Position numbers and translations under genes: made by a program. A stretch of 64,000 nucleotides of DNA from the NCBI GenBank assembly GCA_011947345.1, contig JAAVTG010000248.1, positions 301,705-365,704 of the forward strand. The letters are read 5' to 3'. Shown one piece after another: positions 12,501-24,762 of the stretch (the first letter of the stretch is position 1; the number at the start of each line of letters is the position of its first letter). Below the pieces are notes generated by a model. The model searched no databases and was not told where the DNA came from. It saw only the letters and a program-made list of their open reading frames with translations. The stretch is from Phytophthora quininea. Lineage: Eukaryota > Oomycota > Peronosporomycetes > Peronosporales > Peronosporaceae.

Positions 12501-15500
12501 GTCCCAGATGCGGCGGTGAACCTGTAGGACTTGACAGGTCCGCACAGCCCGTACTGAGAATAGTCGCTTGGCACCAGGAAGGAAGAATGCAAACTCGCCA
12601 AAAAGTGACCCATCCGAGAGCGCACCATATACCAGGCCAGTACGAGGCGCAATTCGCTCTGCGCAGCCACTTTTCAGTAAGTATAGTCTAGTTCCAACAC
12701 GATTGGCCTCACATATGAGGTCCCCAGGAAGGTAAATCTCGAGAGCCAACGCCCGTGCAATCGCCTCCAGCTGGGGAAGACTTAAGCCAGCAAATTCCGG
12801 CAATGGCTGGAGTAGCGCGCTATACATTTCTACGGCAAGGCCAGCATGTAGAGACGCAGGTAAATCCCGTAGCGTCGAGTGCAACTCCAACTCCAGCTGG
12901 CAGCGAGCCTTGATTGCAAGGCCTTTCATAGCTCGCAGTCGCAAGTGCTTTGGTAAGGCTCGCTGCTTTGCGTACTGCTGAAAATCCTCCACACGATCGT
13001 TTCGTTGCTTCTGAGTTTTGTCAAGTGTAATCATCAGCGCGTTAATACGCCCAATAACCTGCCCAATGAAAATCCACCCGAGAACACACGTGAAGAGTTC
13101 GTAGCACGTCTCAAGGAAATTTCGCGCTAGAATGTCGCCAAAACAGTCTACAGTGAACTGCACACATATTCTCTTAGTAAGGTGGCGGTGGGTTAAAACA
13201 AAATATCGCACTAGCACTTACCGCTGATAGGCACCAGTACATAGTGCGCATGTAGTGAGAAAATGGGTCGTTTGGGTTTTGATTGAGCACAAGATCAACA
13301 GATACCCAGCTCGTTTTAGCTAGACCAGTCTTGAGCTGCCCCCACCCCAACAAATAGTACACACTGCCGATATAGTGGGCTGTTGAAATGAAAATCAGAA
13401 AAACTTGACGAGTTCAAACGCGCTTAGCAGCACGGCATTCCCACGCAGAAAACGTTCTTGGATCTCGGTGTGGACTTCCTGCAGCAGCTCACCTATCTGT
13501 AGGCAACGCAAAAGACGTGGTAATCGAGCTGCAGTCATGCCAAATGGGTCACCACGGTAGTACAGCGGAAGCATCCCAAGCACATCTTGCCATCTGTGAC
13601 CGCTTTCACGATAGTGGTCTTTGATGGCCTCTGGATCGAGTACAACTTCACCAAATTCTATATAACCCAGATGTCCAAACTTTAAGAATAAGTCAATGAA
13701 CAGAAAAACATCCAGGATATAGTCGATTCCCGTAAGCCATGCCAGCATATCGGCATCAGGAAAAGGAAGAAACGCCAGACGAAAAATAATCACATAGAAG
13801 TTGTACACAAGTATCGCTCCAACTCCACGGTGCCACCAGCGCCAAAGGTTGATGTCGGATCTAACACATGTGCACCGCGTTTCTCCAGCTTTGATTTACT
13901 GCTGTCCACGTAAAGTGAAGTACACGTCCCCAGAACCCGCACGAGCTTTTGTTACTCCTTCCTTGAAAATTATTGCGATGAGCAGCCACTAACCGCTCAG
14001 TGCTCTCTCTGAGCTCTTTTTTCTCGCTCGGAGCCGTGAGACATAGTGCGGGAAGCGTGACGCCAAAATCAAAAAATCCCGACGGCGAATAATTGCTACA
14101 CGAGCGCTCGATACTACACGTATACTTACCTCGTAGACCTTTGTGATATCGGACAAGCTTTCTTGGCCAAAGAAATCGTGCTGTTTCAGAATACAGATCG
14201 GAACCGGAGCGGCTTTAGCACCCGCGCCGTCCCGCAGCGCATCAACCACCAATTTCAGACTCCCATAGCGCACTAGCCTCGGACGACGCGCACCAAGCGA
14301 TTCTACCAGTAACCGTTCGACATGAGGATCATTCGGTGTCGAGAAACATTCTTCTTCTTCTGAAGGCTGCAGCTGTAGAGGCTGGGTATGGGAGCCCATC
14401 TCTTGAACGGTATTCTGCATTTTACTCGGCGAATGGCTTCCGTTGAAAGAGGACGCCGTAAACTTTCTTGCCAACGCTGCTGTAGCCGCAACATGAATCG
14501 AGTTCCTTGTCCTTCGCGCTGCGGAGGCAACCTTAGATTGAATTTCGATTTCCATAGGAACCGGTGGCAACAGGCATTCAACTTCGCCACTGAGGATCAC
14601 AAAAACTCAGTGGCCAAATGACCTTCCCTGGTAACGGTCACATTTCTAAGGAAGTGATCGCAGGTAACAACTAGCGTCAGTTGCTGCATGAAGAGTGCAG
14701 CATCGCTATTTAAACCAGACCCACGGAGTCCCGATCCTTCAATGAAAAGAGTGCAGTGCCGCAAGTCAGCTTCATACAATTGGGTAGTCACAGCACGACG
14801 GAGAGAGCGTGGTAAATGATCCAGTAACTCGAGGTCGCCAACTGCGCTGCCGTTCAGTTTCCATTTGGCCTCGTAGTAGCTTCGAACAGTTCGCTTGGTC
14901 GCGTCGGACACAGAAGTCATGCTACGACACATCAACAGCACGTTAATTCCTTCTGCACGGTCACCGCGGATTGTCGACAGCACATTCAGTTGAGCAAGCA
15001 CACTTGACAAGGCACAACTTGTAATATAGCAAATATTAGCACCGAAGAAAATCCACAGCGCGTCCACTAAGCATTCGCGCGTTGAAAATGCGACGATGTC
15101 GCCAAATCCAACCGTGGAGAGAACCACAATGCTCCACAGCATTGAACGAAGATATGGAGCATCGATGTCAAAGCTGCTGCGGTCGTACATGTACCACGTG
15201 CAGTTATCAAATCGGCTCGCATTGTCGAGGCATTCAGGAAGAGAAACTGAGTTGGGCGCCACGCCACTGACTGGCAAACCACCTTCAAATGATGTTCTGT
15301 CCGCGACTGCGAAGAAGATGCAGGCTGCCGCATGAGCCATCGCGGTGCAAAACACCACTACATCTGCGAGAAGCCGAAACGCTGGACCATAGCCACGCCT
15401 TGCTAGCACCTCGTGCATTTTCCCACGTAATTTTCGCACACGAAATAAACGAAACAAGCGCAATCCCCTCAAGATGTATACGTAGCGCCTGCTAAAGAGC

Positions 15501-17905
15501 TCTTTGGGCAGGACGTCCCAAATCAGTGCAGCAGGTACGAGCGCGAAGATCTCAAGAACAAGACTCTCATGCTGCAAATACAGTTGAAAAATCTGTGGAC
15601 TTCGCATCGCTAGGACGGAGCGAGGCGTATCCACGTGTCCAATTGATGCGTGCACATCACCTGTTCGAGCTGCTGCACTTAGGAATTCACAATTATTTTC
15701 GACAACAGGATACGGCCGAACGAAATATCGCGCCCTTAGCCATAGATCAGCGTAGAAAAACATCTCCACGATTAGTGCGGCCAGGAAAATAGCGATTTGA
15801 AAGTCGCTTGGCGTTGTTTCGTCACTTGTAGCTCTCGCAAAGCCGTTTGAAAGACCGAAACTACGTTGAAAGGCGATGTGGTAGGGCACCTCAGCGAGTA
15901 GGTACAGCATCAGAATGCACTCAGCTAGTGCCCAATCTCGTCTGAACTTCGAGCCGGGCATCCTCCATGCCGGAACCGTTGACATTAAAACCAAGGTGGA
16001 CGACAAGCTCTGTTCAGAGGCGGCGACGGAAGCGGCGGCAGAAATAGCGGCGGCAGCAGTACGCAACTTGCGAGCCTCGATCGCTTGAAGAAGGAGACTG
16101 CCGTGACCAAAAACCTTAGAATGCCGCGCTTGCTTCTTCATCGACGTCACCGAATCCACACGGGCTTCAGACTCGTTCTTAATAGTGTTTGTTCTGTCAT
16201 CAACAGTCGTACTACTAGTAGTCTTGGTACCGAACTGCTGTAGCAGCAATGACGCATAAACTAACTTGGAAAAGTGTTTTGCTAATGCAGCTTTGAATGA
16301 CTTAGTGGGCAAGTACCACACCTCGCAAAACGTTGCCGCTTCAAGCCGACTTCGAGCGACATGGCGTTCAAACAATGCGTACTCAGCGTAGGCATCTCCG
16401 GCCATAATTCGACCAATGACTGCTTCACGGACGTCGATCAATCTTACTTCACCACTGGCGACGATAAACATTTCATCAGTTTCTCCAGGTTGCAGTAATA
16501 CCTGCCCTGGCGCATATACGTCTCGTACCAAGGCCCCCATTACGGTGCGCAAGAAGGCGCCTTTTCTGCGTTTGAACATTGTCAATTGGCCAAGCGACTT
16601 GTAGCGCACGTAGTGCGAGCACTGTGTGCGATAATGGGGCGGCAAAGCGGCTAAGATGAGTTGTTCTTCGACCCCATTCCGCGTTTGTTGCATGTACTGA
16701 AAATATGTGTCCACCGACGCCACAAGTGCGGATGGGGCATTTCGAGCTTCCAGAAACTGCACAATAACGGCGGGTCCATTATAAGGCAAGCATCCTCCAA
16801 AGCCAAAGTCTCAAGCAAACTCACCTGAAGTGCCTGGGCCAAACGTGTGCTGATATTGCTCGTAAGGTTGGCATCTTTGTGTGTGAAGTAAAAGTATAAG
16901 CCGTCAAAATTGCCGTGACCCAAAGCCCAGCAAAAATTGGACAAAAACCCTGTAGCCTGTCTCGACAAGCGTGACGGGTATGAGATCTCCTTGGCCCAGA
17001 GTTACTACTGTCTTGCAAGCCCAATACAGTGTGCGAACATACTGCCGCAAATGTGAGCCGTTTTCTAGATGATCTCGCAGCACCCAGCAACCAGGAGAAG
17101 CCATCGAATGTGCTGCACATTTTGTAAATTCCAATCCGCACTCTACATGTGCTATCAGCATATATCCTGCAGCCGCAAAATGGCAAAAATACATTCCATA
17201 CAGAAACAGTATCGTGATGTTGGCGACCGTGCCCGATGCCAAATTTTGTGGTATGCCTCCAGCTGTAACAGCTAGCTGCCCACCCACCCGGCCCCTTGCA
17301 GATACTAAACGGAAGAGTCCGAATATATGGAGGAGATTAAGGTGCCGCCCACTAAATGCCACGAGAAACAGGATCTCCCACGGTATACAGTAGCTCGCCG
17401 AAATTGTCCACGTGAAGAGGCTAGCAGAGCGTGAAGATCTCTTGTCGCTGCTTCCTTTAGGGTGTTGGGGACTCTCGTTGAATGTTCCGAGTTCATCCTG
17501 TTGTTTTTGTTGCAGTAGGAGGGGTGGAGATAGTTCCGATTTACTTGTTTCGCGACTTAACAAGCGTCTTGTCCCCTCTATCAGTTCTTCACGCGAGCTC
17601 CAAATGCGTAATACGCTGGCGGCCACATCCGCAATTGTAAACATCACCAGCCCCGTGTACCATTGATCACGACCATCTTGGTACGGATCGAAAAAGAATC
17701 CTACGCGGAGTGGGGTGCTCAATAAGACGTAAACCAAATCCAGGAAACTTGCGAGTGCTAATACATTTCCACGAGTAAACCACTTCAGTCGAACCAGAAA
17801 CCATCGGCTCAACCGCTGTCCGACAACCACCGCTGGTCTCGGCCGCCGTCGCTGTTTGCGCTCACTTTGCAAGCCAACATTTCTAACCGCGTTGCTATCA
17901 AACAT
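9566..17905 (-). CDS. Giant four-repeat voltage-gated-like channel with four cyclic-nucleotide-binding domains (tetra-CNG/CNGK-like)
   Basis: One minus-strand gene encodes four successive units of six membrane segments plus a C-linker and a cyclic-nucleotide-binding domain (CNBD), about 2,700 residues. Pores: repeat 1 TLGQGDLIP (about 16995-16970), repeat 2 STVGFGDI, repeat 3 TVDCFGDI (spliced), repeat 4 TTVCYGDII. Repeat 2 has an Arg-rich S4 (RGLRLFRLFRVRKLRGK). CNBD1 and all of repeat 2 share one 730-codon frame, so fusion is certain there. Introns seen: 16824-16757 and 13221-13158, both GT-AG and both restoring a conserved domain; a third of about 105 nt near 13993-13889 is likely. Remaining breaks sit at homopolymers (16932-16936, 14601-14605, 13399-13403, 11556-11558, 10270-10272). 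No ATG suits a separate start before repeat 3. The 5' end may extend to an upstream exon near 18117. It resembles the single-chain four-repeat CNGK channels of animal sperm; K+ conduction is inferred. Confidence 0.85.
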
Positions 17906-18336
17906 CTTGGGTAGTACTTGAGAAGCACGAGACCAACCCTGAGGAAGAGTGAACAGCGAAGTCCGTCGGGGGCAGAAAGATTCGACAACCCCAGTTGCTC
18001 AGCATTCCGTACGATCGCCTGCTCCTTGACGTCCTGTCCTGGGAGGCGCGGTAAGATAACGCCACTGACTGCATGATCTCGAAACTCCGACAACCGGGGC
18101 CACTCTCGTTTCACCATCGCAACATCCAGCACCTAGATGCTTCCGTAATGAAGGCCTGGCTACGGAGGTAGGGAGAAAGAGCACACCAGGATGGCCGCAA
18201 GCAGTCGTCAACCGCAGAGGAGACCGCTATTTTAAATGTGAATCCAGTCCGTTTCGCCTTCTCGTTTGCCGCTTCAACAACAAAAACTTGTTTGGAGCCT
18301 TTTAAAGCAAAGTAGTTGCTCCAGGTGCAGTACGTG

Positions 18337-19678
18337 TTAGAAGTAGACGAGAGCTGCGGTGATATCATCAACCACATCCTCTTCAGCATCCCACCGATCA
18401 CATGCTTCTTCTACTAGTGCTGTGCACGCCGCCTGCGCTGACATCCCCGACTTGGCGATACACTTGGCCACAAACTCAATGCATTCGTCGGTCGTCATAA
18501 ACTCCCAAATGCCGTCACTAGCAAGCACCGCGAATGCCGACGGGCGGGATCCGTTTTTCCTGTCGATACTGTCGCTGAAGGGCAGCTTGTCTACAATCGT
18601 CACGTCCGGCTCTGCTGTTACCCCCACCGTCTTGGCGACAGAATCGCCAAAAGAACGCGACATCGCCAGCCCTGGCATATCTACGTCCTGCAGCCAAACT
18701 CGATATGACCCCCATTCAAACACGCGGCCATTGTTCCGCTCGATCCGAGAGCGTTCCTCCTCCACATCCGGCTTGTGGTCTCTCGTCTCGCAGTGCAAGA
18801 CGTAGGTTTGATCATCGTCCGAATATCGCGCGACGATAGCGCGACTGTCCCCAATATTGGCAATAAATACATCCTTCTCTCGCACCAGCATGCCCACCGC
18901 CGTCGTGCCGCTCACACTGATGTCGATGCTCTCTGCAGTCAGTCTGTCCACCATAGCGCGCGCTGCCTTCTGAAACATCTCCGATATGCCATCGCACGTG
19001 ACGCTGGCTCTCCTCGTCATTCCATTGCTACCTCCACGGACGGCTCTTGGGATCAGCTCGGAATACGCCTCTGCCAGAGCGCAATGGTATTGTTCTCTGA
19101 CAAAATGACTCACAAAAGCCCCCTGCGGACCGTGTCCATCAAACACCGAGAAGAAGGTGGCGTTCTTGTCCTCTGCCAGTGCATCGCAAATGCAGAAGCT
19201 GTCCTGGTTCTCTTTCCGTCGCCGCAGCGGGTCGTTGCCAGCTCTACAATGGGCCCCCACTCCAGCCGTCCGTTGAGGGACCTGTAGCCTCCTTCTCGCA
19301 CTCCTGTAAATTCTGGCAGCTCCACTCGCTCGTTGTCCAGCGCTTCACCCGGGACGCCTCCCCGTAGACCAGCAGCGGGTCTGTGCGGCCTTCGCAGTGG
19401 GCCTGGTCGCCTCTGCACTGATCTCCTTGGCCGATAAAGGCTGCAACGCAACGACGGAAGGGACGTCGCTCGGATCCAGCAGCAGCGCGTCTTGGTGCGC
19501 GAGAGGCGGCGCGCGTCTGAGGGTGGAGGCGCGTCCTGGCCGGGCAGCAGCAGGTCTGCGGGGCGCATATTAAAGACTGCGTCAGCAACGATCGAGGATT
19601 ACGGGTGCCAGAGAGCGAGTTGCCGGGCGAGAGAAGCGTACCGTCGTCGAGACAGACTTTGGTGAGAATGCAGCCCAT
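18337..19678 (-). CDS. PP2C-family serine/threonine phosphatase with MGC N-terminus
   Basis: The catalytic part (19260-18337) has the PP2C motifs in order: RKENQDSF, SVFDGHGPQG, SGTTAVGMLV, VFIANIGDSRAIV, LAMSRSFGDSVAK and AVLASDGIWEFM, then DDITAALVYF. The Asp residues of DGHG, SDG and DDIT are the metal ligands, so an active Mg/Mn phosphatase is expected. The ATG at 19678 gives MGCILTKVCL, a typical N-myristoylation plus palmitoylation start, suggesting membrane attachment. A GT-AG intron beginning GTACGC follows almost at once. The linker around 19560-19260 jumps frames; the last break is at the C5 run 19254-19258, where one extra base fuses LNGRLEWG to the catalytic core. Upstream splice details are uncertain. 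Confidence 0.85.
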
Positions 19679-19915
19679 GCGAGCGGAGCGGATGCGACCT
19701 GCGCTGCCGTCGAGAGCGCGCGAGAAGTGCTCGAGTCGTGTGTCGAATTTGCTCCTGAAACGACTTGGCACAAAATAGTCGCGCTTTTTTTTGAAGCCTG
19801 CTGGATATTGACGCAGCGAGCTCCTGCCATTTCACTTTACTTACAGACGCATGTACACTGCCGAGACCCTCGTGGGCAGAGTGGCTATACCGGACTACAC
19901 CCTACCTGCCCGGTT

Positions 19916-20715
19916 TTAAATGTTGGAAGGCACGAACTCGAAGCACTTGCGCGTGTTGACGGCGCTCATCGGGAACGGCGCAACGGCGGCTGGCGGGTAC
20001 ATGCTCGTGTAGGTCTCATCGGTGGGCGGCAGCAGGCAGTCGATCCAGTCCAGCGGCTCGGCCTGGTCACCGCCGTTGCCGTGACTGGGCTCGTAGCTCC
20101 TGCCGTAGACGTCTAGCGGCGCAGTCAAGCCGCCGTAGAAGCGCCTCGGCTGGCGGAGATCGCCGTCCTTGAGCATCAGCAGGTCGGAGGGGTCCGTGGG
20201 CGACGGGAACGGCAGTCGGCGAGCAGGGTCACCCAGCAGCATCGGCGGAGGGCTCGCCATCGGGTGCGGGGCCGGCAGCATCATCCCGCGCGGCCTCTTC
20301 CAGTAAGGCATGGCCGACGCCCGCGCGGCGCGCGGCGGCGACAGGGTCGAGCGGTAGCGAGGCGGGCTCGAGTGCAGCGACTTTTTGCGCGTGATTTGCC
20401 AGGCCAGCTCCGGCCGGTCCCGCAGGAAGAAGTCGTTCGAGAAGGTGCAGACGACAGCCTTGGACTTGGTCCACTTGCGGAAGTTGAAGTAGTTGAGCTG
20501 CCGCTGGAAGCTCGTGTACTTGCAGTGCTTGAAGTACTTGGGCAGCACGGAGGCCATCATCTCGTCCATGTCGTGAATCTCGAAGGCGCAGCCGTTGGGC
20601 GTCCAGCGCAGCACGGCGGCGTCCTCGTCCTCGAGCATGCGGCGCAGGCTCTGAGGAACGGCGCCACCTCTCGCGGCGCGGCGTCCTTGCTGGCGGTGGC
20701 GGGATTGGTCTTCAT
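19916..20715 (-). CDS. Heat-shock-factor-type DNA-binding transcription factor
   Basis: An HSF-type winged helix spans about residues 15-115: LRRMLEDED, RWTPNGCAFEIHDMDEM, VLPKYFKHCKYTSFQRQLN, YFNFRKWTKSKAVVCTF and FLRDRPELAWQITRKKS. The recognition helix SFQRQLNYFNF is intact. The rest is Pro-rich with Trp/acidic patches and no obvious HR-A/B coiled coil, as in many oomycete HSF-like proteins. I prefer the ATG at 20715 because that frame gives MKTNPATASKDAAPREVAPF, which matches the usual VPxFLxKL entry to the fold; one base is missing near 20650. The unbroken alternative starts at 20803. It lies between PP2C and an unassigned short ORF. Confidence 0.85.
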
Positions 20716-21112
20716 GGCGGGCGCTGCGTTGAGCGGTGGTGGTGGTGGTGTGGTGTGGCGTCGACTGCGTGACAATGTCGGCGACTTGCCCTGGACGGCG
20801 CAAAAGTAAAGCTGAGCCGCGCCTCCGAGCCAGGATCGTCGCTCTGGGGAGCCTGGATGCCCTCCACTGCGCTGGCTACACTCGCTCTCGGCTTAAGCCC
20901 ATCAGCGCGCTGCTGACTCGCACGCTGGCTGGAGTGGCACGAGGGTCTGCGGGCTGGCGCCGGCGCCCCAAGAGCGGTGGGGGGATGCAGGTCAGGTATT
21001 GCCGTGGAAGGCCCGCTTCAACTTGCAGCTCCAGTCCCACCTCACCGCTGGCTTGCTAGCGAGGCGTCCCGCGCGCTGATGCCCAGCGGCGCTACCGCGG
21101 GAGCTGCGAGGC
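20716..21112. other. Intergenic, no supported gene
   Basis: Probable promoter of the HSF-type gene. Nothing further is recognised here. Confidence 0.35.
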
Positions 21113-21538
21113 CTAGTAGCAGAGCTCGAACGCCGGGTTCCGCTTATTTCGCGCATTCGACGTTCCAGAAAGCCAGAGACGAGGAAGCAAGCGGTCGAGG
21201 CGGTCACCCCTCGCTATGGCTCGCGTTGATTGCCCGACATTCGGTCCGCAGCGAGTCATCCGCGGTCGTGGCATCGTAGGAACATCGAACGTTGGCGTCT
21301 TATTCGTCTGGGGCTCAGCGGCGCTGTTGGCGCTTCTTACACCGGGCAGGCAACATGCAGCTCGGAGGGAGAATCCCTTCCCGCGTGCCTGATCGCCGCT
21401 AGTGGCCGCAGCCTGCTCGCACCGAGCATTCTCGCCACCCACAACGCTCTCTCGGGACAAATCAAGCGCGGCCCGGACACCGGCGACGGCGTCAAACAGC
21501 AGGTTGAAGTCCACTTCAACTTCAGATTCGGTCATCAT
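21113..21538 (-). CDS. Hypothetical protein, possibly a first exon
   Basis: An ATG-ATG pair at 21538/21535 opens a 141-codon frame starting MMTESEVEVDFNLLFDAVAG, which is acidic and amphipathic and looks coding for its first 35 residues; the remainder is compositionally unremarkable and may be intron or untranslated. It begins 9 bp beyond the stop of the BAT2-like gene and in the same frame, so it could instead be part of that gene's 3' region if the stop is an indel artefact. No family recognised. Confidence 0.3.
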   Translation of the reverse strand: MMTESEVEVDFNLLFDAVAGVRAALDLSRESVVGGENARCEQAAATSGDQARGKGFSLRAACCLPGVRSANSAAEPQTNKTPTFDVPTMPRPRMTRCGPNVGQSTRAIARGDRLDRLLPRLWLSGTSNARNKRNPAFELCY

Positions 21539-21547
21539 GGCTTTATA

Positions 21548-24492
21548 TTATACTGATTTTGATACAGCCCAAAGCGAACTACGCAGCCGTCGATGTCGAT
21601 CTCGCGCCGCTGCGGGCGGCGCAGGCGTCTTCACCATATACACTTGCTTGACCTGCTTGGGCCTCGTTTTTGTAGAGGCGGCCGGTGTCGCTGTCTCCTT
21701 CGTCGTAGCTACTGCAGCATCGCCGACCCCGGTCCTCTCCACGGTGCGATTGAACCGCTTGGGGGTTGCCTGCTTTCTCCTCTCGACCCCGGATCGTCGC
21801 TCCACCCAGGCTTTCCGCTTCGTGTCGGCTGGAGATACCGTCGACTTTGACGACTGTGGACGCTTCTTCGACATTGGCGACTCCACAGCAGGCTCCCCAG
21901 CGACTTGCTCCGTGGGCTTCGTAGGGCTGGTAGTGGAGTTGCTTCCCAACAACTTGTCCATCTTGTCGACCGCCCCGCCAGTCTTCTTGCCAGTATCGCC
22001 AGCTCGGTCCTCACGAACCTTTGGGGCCTTTTGTTTTCTAACGCGAGCCTTCCTGACAGCAGTATCACCATCGAATGAAGCATATGCCGTATGACTCTCC
22101 GGCACAACGTTCTCGATTGTGGGCTTTAACACGCTCTTCGCGACCGAACGAGGCTTCTTCATCGGACCATGCCCTGCTCGCCCTATCAGGTCGGTGGTAC
22201 TAGCTATTACGTTCGCGTTCGCCGCAGCATTCGGAGCAACCGTTTTTGTCGGAAAGTGAGAGGAATCGACATTCTCCTGCGCCCCTTCTCCTTTGCTCTG
22301 CTCATTACACCGTGGTCTCCATTTACCCTTCGCGGCTTGCTGCTTCTGCGGTTGTGCAACCTCTTCTGACTTCAGCCGCTGCTGGAGGTGTTTCTTCTCC
22401 GACAACACAGCACGCCGCGACCTGGCAGCCTCAAAAGCAACACCCTCAGACCCTTCCTGCTCACCATCGACGACTACGACACCTGCAGCAGCTCCACCCG
22501 CACGCGCGTTAAGGCGTGCGACTTCAGTCGTGGCCAGTTTGGGTTGGTGCACACCACGCTCACAATTTGCTTGGCTTTCAGATGCAGGTCGATCTTGTGC
22601 GTCTTTCGCGTGTTCGTCTTCACGTTTTCTCTCCCTATAAGCTCGTTTGTCGCGTCCCGTATTGCTTGTTGTCTCCATCGTTCGCAGGAAGTCGCGTTTG
22701 GTTGTGGTATTCTTTGCTTTCGCTGAAGAACCTTTAACAGACTTTTTCCCCATGGGGTTTTGACGCCGCTTTTGTCGCGGATGGGTATCAGGTTGAGCAC
22801 CATTCCACGTAGAGTTTTCATCGGCATTGCCTTGCTTTGATGTGACAGCTTCGTTACGCCTGGACGATGTTTCTTTGAACATTGTAGTATCCTCACCTGC
22901 GTGTCCAGAATTGTCCATTGTCTCCTCGAGTTTTGCATTCTCCACTCGCGTGTCTGACGCATTTTCCGCACCGATAGATGCACGAGCCTGTGCTCGTGTC
23001 CGACCTGAAGCCGGCTTGTCTTGTCGATCACTTGCCGATCGCTTGACTGGTGGGGTAATTTCCTCAGCGTTAATCATTCCACCGGTCTTAGGGTCGAACA
23101 GCAATTTTGGCCGTTTCAACAATTGAACTTGCTGCTCAGGGCTGGGACCGCTATTGGCGGATGAGCTTGACAACGGCTCCCTGTTGCTCGCGGCTGCTGG
23201 AGCAACCGGCGCTGACGGGACCTTTTGTTCAGTCTTGAACCACGCCAGACTGGTTGGAGATGCCGGTTCTTGAGCCCATCCAAACCTGTGACCAATTGGG
23301 GACACATTTCGCCAGCCCGGTTCGGCCGCTGCTGGACTTGCCGACGGTGGAGAAAGCAACCTCCGCGGTGAAAGCACAGAATCAAGGACTTCCGGGCCAC
23401 ACGACGATACCGGCGACGACGATCGTGCATCATGACGAAGCTTTGGGCTTCTGCTCCAGTCCATTCGGTGCGAAGTGTGACTCAGTACGTGATCTCCCGC
23501 CGTGATCATGTCAAACCGCACATCACTGCTGCTAAAGTGCGTGTGATTGTCGTTGGGAATCGGTGACACCGTGCGATTGTGGCCGAACGAGCACAATCGA
23601 GGTGCACGTTCATTCCCACCGTCGTTTTGGGGGAGCAGGGCCACCGTTCATCGCCATCCCGACCATAACGATTACTAGACCAATAATCATTTTCACCTCT
23701 CGCGTAGCGGTCCCTCGACCACCGATCATCATCCCTCGGGCAGCGATCGCGAGCCCAACGATCGTTATTGTCCTTCGGGTAGCGGTCGTGGGACCAGCGG
23801 TCGTCATGCATTCGCCGACGCATCTCTTCGTGCTCGTTGAAATGAGCCCATCGCCCCGTCGCCCTTCCGGGGTGCTGCTGCTGTGGCCCTATCGATGGTG
23901 ACGGCCTCTCGCCAGCGGGGGCGTGACCGTGATGCAGTTGAGCCTCCTCGGCTGCTTCCTTGAGGTCGGGGAACTCGCGCTCCTTCTGTCGCTGACATCG
24001 AATGGCACTCTGCACGATCTCATGCTCCACTTCATCGTCTCCCCAGCGTCCAGAACTCTGGGCAGCAACTGCGGTAGCAGCAACGGCACTCGTGTGCAAA
24101 TGCTCCGCCACACTCTCAGGCGTCCACGCCTGATCGGGCGCTGGTTCTGCTATGTCCACATCTGCGGCATGGTCGTTACATTCACTCTTGTCGGCTTTCT
24201 GCTCTTCGGCAGGCTTCTCCGTCAAAACGGCGGCGTTCGTGGCCCAGTTGGAGCACGTGGGCACGAGACTCACGTGGACGTCGGCCGCCAGGTTCTCCTT
24301 GCGCAGGCTGGTCGTGTTGACGGGCGCAGGCGGCGCTGCGGTCGTGCGGCCGAGCACGAGCAGACGCCCGTTGTTGCGGGGCAGCGGTCCGGTGGCATTG
24401 TCAGGCAGAGGCTTGGTCCGCAGCGGCGCCTTGAAGACGGCGCTGAGGTTGCGACTGGAGAACTTGGGCTTGGGCTTGGCCGTGCTGGTCAT
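21548..24492 (-). CDS. BAT2/PRRC2 N-terminal-domain protein, largely disordered
   Basis: The first 95 residues match the BAT2_N pattern: KPKFSSRNLSAVFKAPL, LLVLGRTTAAPPAPVN, TSLRKENLAADVHVSLVP, then a W. This module is found in animal PRRC2A-C and in plant MOS1, linked to RNA-granule biology and translation or immune-gene expression respectively. After an acidic segment come tandem Arg/Asp repeats (DDRWSHDRYPKDNNDRW and similar, about 23830-23650), then about 650 residues of Lys/Ser/Pro-rich disorder with basic clusters. The two halves lie in different frames; an extra base in the run 23638-23640 gives a smooth join at DERWPLLPQNDGG. Total about 980 residues. Role in RNA binding is inferred. 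Confidence 0.75.
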
Positions 24493-24762
24493 TCAGGTGT
24501 CGAGGCTTGAGGCGGTGGGTGCGCGAGATCGGGCAGGTCTCGGGCGGCGATGCGGCGTGGGGAACACTACCAGTATTTGGCGACTCCTTGCTGCTTTTCG
24601 GTTTATGATTCTTCTTCCGTTTCTCTACACATTCGTCTCGTGCTACAAGCCGTCTCCTGCGACAACAAGCGGTCCGCTGCAATACACAAATGTAACAAGA
24701 GCGGCGACTGCGCATTGATCATCTAGTTAGGAGAAGCAATCGATCCCTGCGTGTCCGATAGC

